64,000 nucleotides of DNA from Deltaproteobacteria bacterium (GTDB lineage: Bacteria; Myxococcota_A; Polyangia; Polyangiales; Ga0077539). Below, one piece after another: positions 63,456 through 64,000 of the stretch. Position 1 is the first letter of the stretch. Each line of letters begins with the position of its first letter. The translations under genes and the position numbers were made by a program. Location of the stretch: contig JADJAE010000002.1 of the NCBI GenBank assembly GCA_016704445.1, positions 227,803 through 291,802 on the forward strand. Direction: 5' to 3'. Below the pieces are notes generated by a model. The model searched no databases. It was not told the DNA's origin and saw nothing but the letters and a program-made list of their open reading frames with translations.

Positions 63456-64000
63456 AGGCATTGCGACCGGGCGAGCGTCCGCTCGACGACGGGGTCCGCT
63501 ACGGACAGGAGGCCTGGCGCGAGGTTGATGGCGTGACGTTCTGCCATTGGGACCGCTGGATCCTGCGGCTGGCACTGGACGAGAAGGGCGGTCTCGATGC
63601 GATCGCGTGGATGTTCCGTCAGCGCATGATCGACCCGAAGCGCAATGTCGACAAGGACGCCGCCGAGGCGATGCACCTGCAGATGGTCGACCTGCGCAAG
63701 CGACTCGAGCAGGCGAAGCGAACACCCGAGACGCTGCTCGACGACGAGGAGCGGGCGAGCCAGTGGCTCCATCGCAAGGCGTTCCTGCGGGTGTGGAAGT
63801 CTGGACCGAATCATCGGACCCGGGCGATGCTCGATACGCCACGAAAGCGCCTCGGACTGCGAGCGTTGCGAGGCAACTGGGAGCGCTACCCGGTGTCGCC
63901 AGCGCGCTACGACACTGCGCTTCGTCGAACACTCGGGTTCGATGGAGGAGACGTTCCGTGGTGGGAGACCCGCGCGCTCGCGATCGGCCTCGACCTGGAG
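63452..64000 (+). CDS. Hypothetical protein, cut by the window edge
   Basis: 183 codons are open from GTG 63452, with GGAGGG (63439-63444) upstream. The start reads KALRPGERPLDDGVRYGQEA. It has repeated charged helices (LRLALDEKGGLDAIAWMFRQ, AMHLQMVDLRKRLEQAKRTP) and a basic region (TRAMLDTPRKRLGLRALRGN). It may share an operon with abiE. No family is recognised. Confidence 0.65.
   Translation, partial: MKALRPGERPLDDGVRYGQEAWREVDGVTFCHWDRWILRLALDEKGGLDAIAWMFRQRMIDPKRNVDKDAAEAMHLQMVDLRKRLEQAKRTPETLLDDEERASQWLHRKAFLRVWKSGPNHRTRAMLDTPRKRLGLRALRGNWERYPVSPARYDTALRRTLGFDGGDVPWWETRALAIGLDLE

Overview
The window is high-GC DNA that reads like a myxobacterium (Myxococcota, probably a Polyangia or Sandaracinaceae-type genome). 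This is an inference from a C-terminal MYXO-CTERM anchor (about 5187-5320), two Ser/Thr kinases with C-terminal PEGA-like domains, many lipoproteins with Asp/Ala/Pro/Val-rich stalks after the lipobox, and dense, often overlapping genes. No rRNA, complete tRNA, CRISPR array or intact insertion sequence was found.

Layout. 1-2.9 kb: truncated bestrophin channel, beta-carbonic anhydrase, flavin reductase-like protein and holA. 2.9-5.1 kb: a lipoprotein, then an abnormal poly-G tract that has swallowed the end of a broken gene. 5.2-13.7 kb: MYXO-CTERM lipoprotein, amidohydrolase, a lipoprotein pair whose second member is a probable selenoprotein (in-frame TGA giving U-P-G-C in a thioredoxin-like fold, with a SECIS-like hairpin), a kinase and an organophosphate-type transporter. 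13.8-17.6 kb: phosphorus-themed operon of CYTH phosphatase, HAD phosphatase (frameshifted), phnC and a fused phnD-phnE. 18-26 kb: housekeeping genes (cyclophilin, DnaJ-like, uppS-cdsA, gcvT, lipase, thiD). 26-31 kb: envelope proteins, including an operon of two beta-propeller proteins and one outer-membrane barrel. 31-41 kb: peroxiredoxin, ndk, redox proteins, Uma2, polyferredoxin membrane protein, DUF547, sigma/anti-sigma pair, kinase. 41-51 kb: Fic protein, methyltransferase, polysaccharide deacetylase, Kelch lipoprotein, MFS transporter, a HIT/HNH relic and a membrane protein.

From about 51.45 kb to the right edge the window looks like an integrated accessory island. Its left boundary is marked by a 21-bp 3' tRNA fragment followed by a terminator, in the order expected for the distal attachment site of an element inserted into a minus-strand tRNA gene. 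The island carries three toxin-antitoxin modules (Phd/ParE, HipB-HipA, AbiEi/AbiEii, the last two with visible operator-like inverted repeats), a broken SWIM-SNF2 helicase gene, a sigma-HTH plus DGQHR/ParB-like protein, a zinc-binding protein and several remnants.

At least a dozen one-base frame disruptions are scattered through the window and concentrate at 54-60 kb. Some may be sequencing or assembly errors in this GC-rich DNA, so the genes marked frameshifted should not be taken as biologically dead without resequencing.
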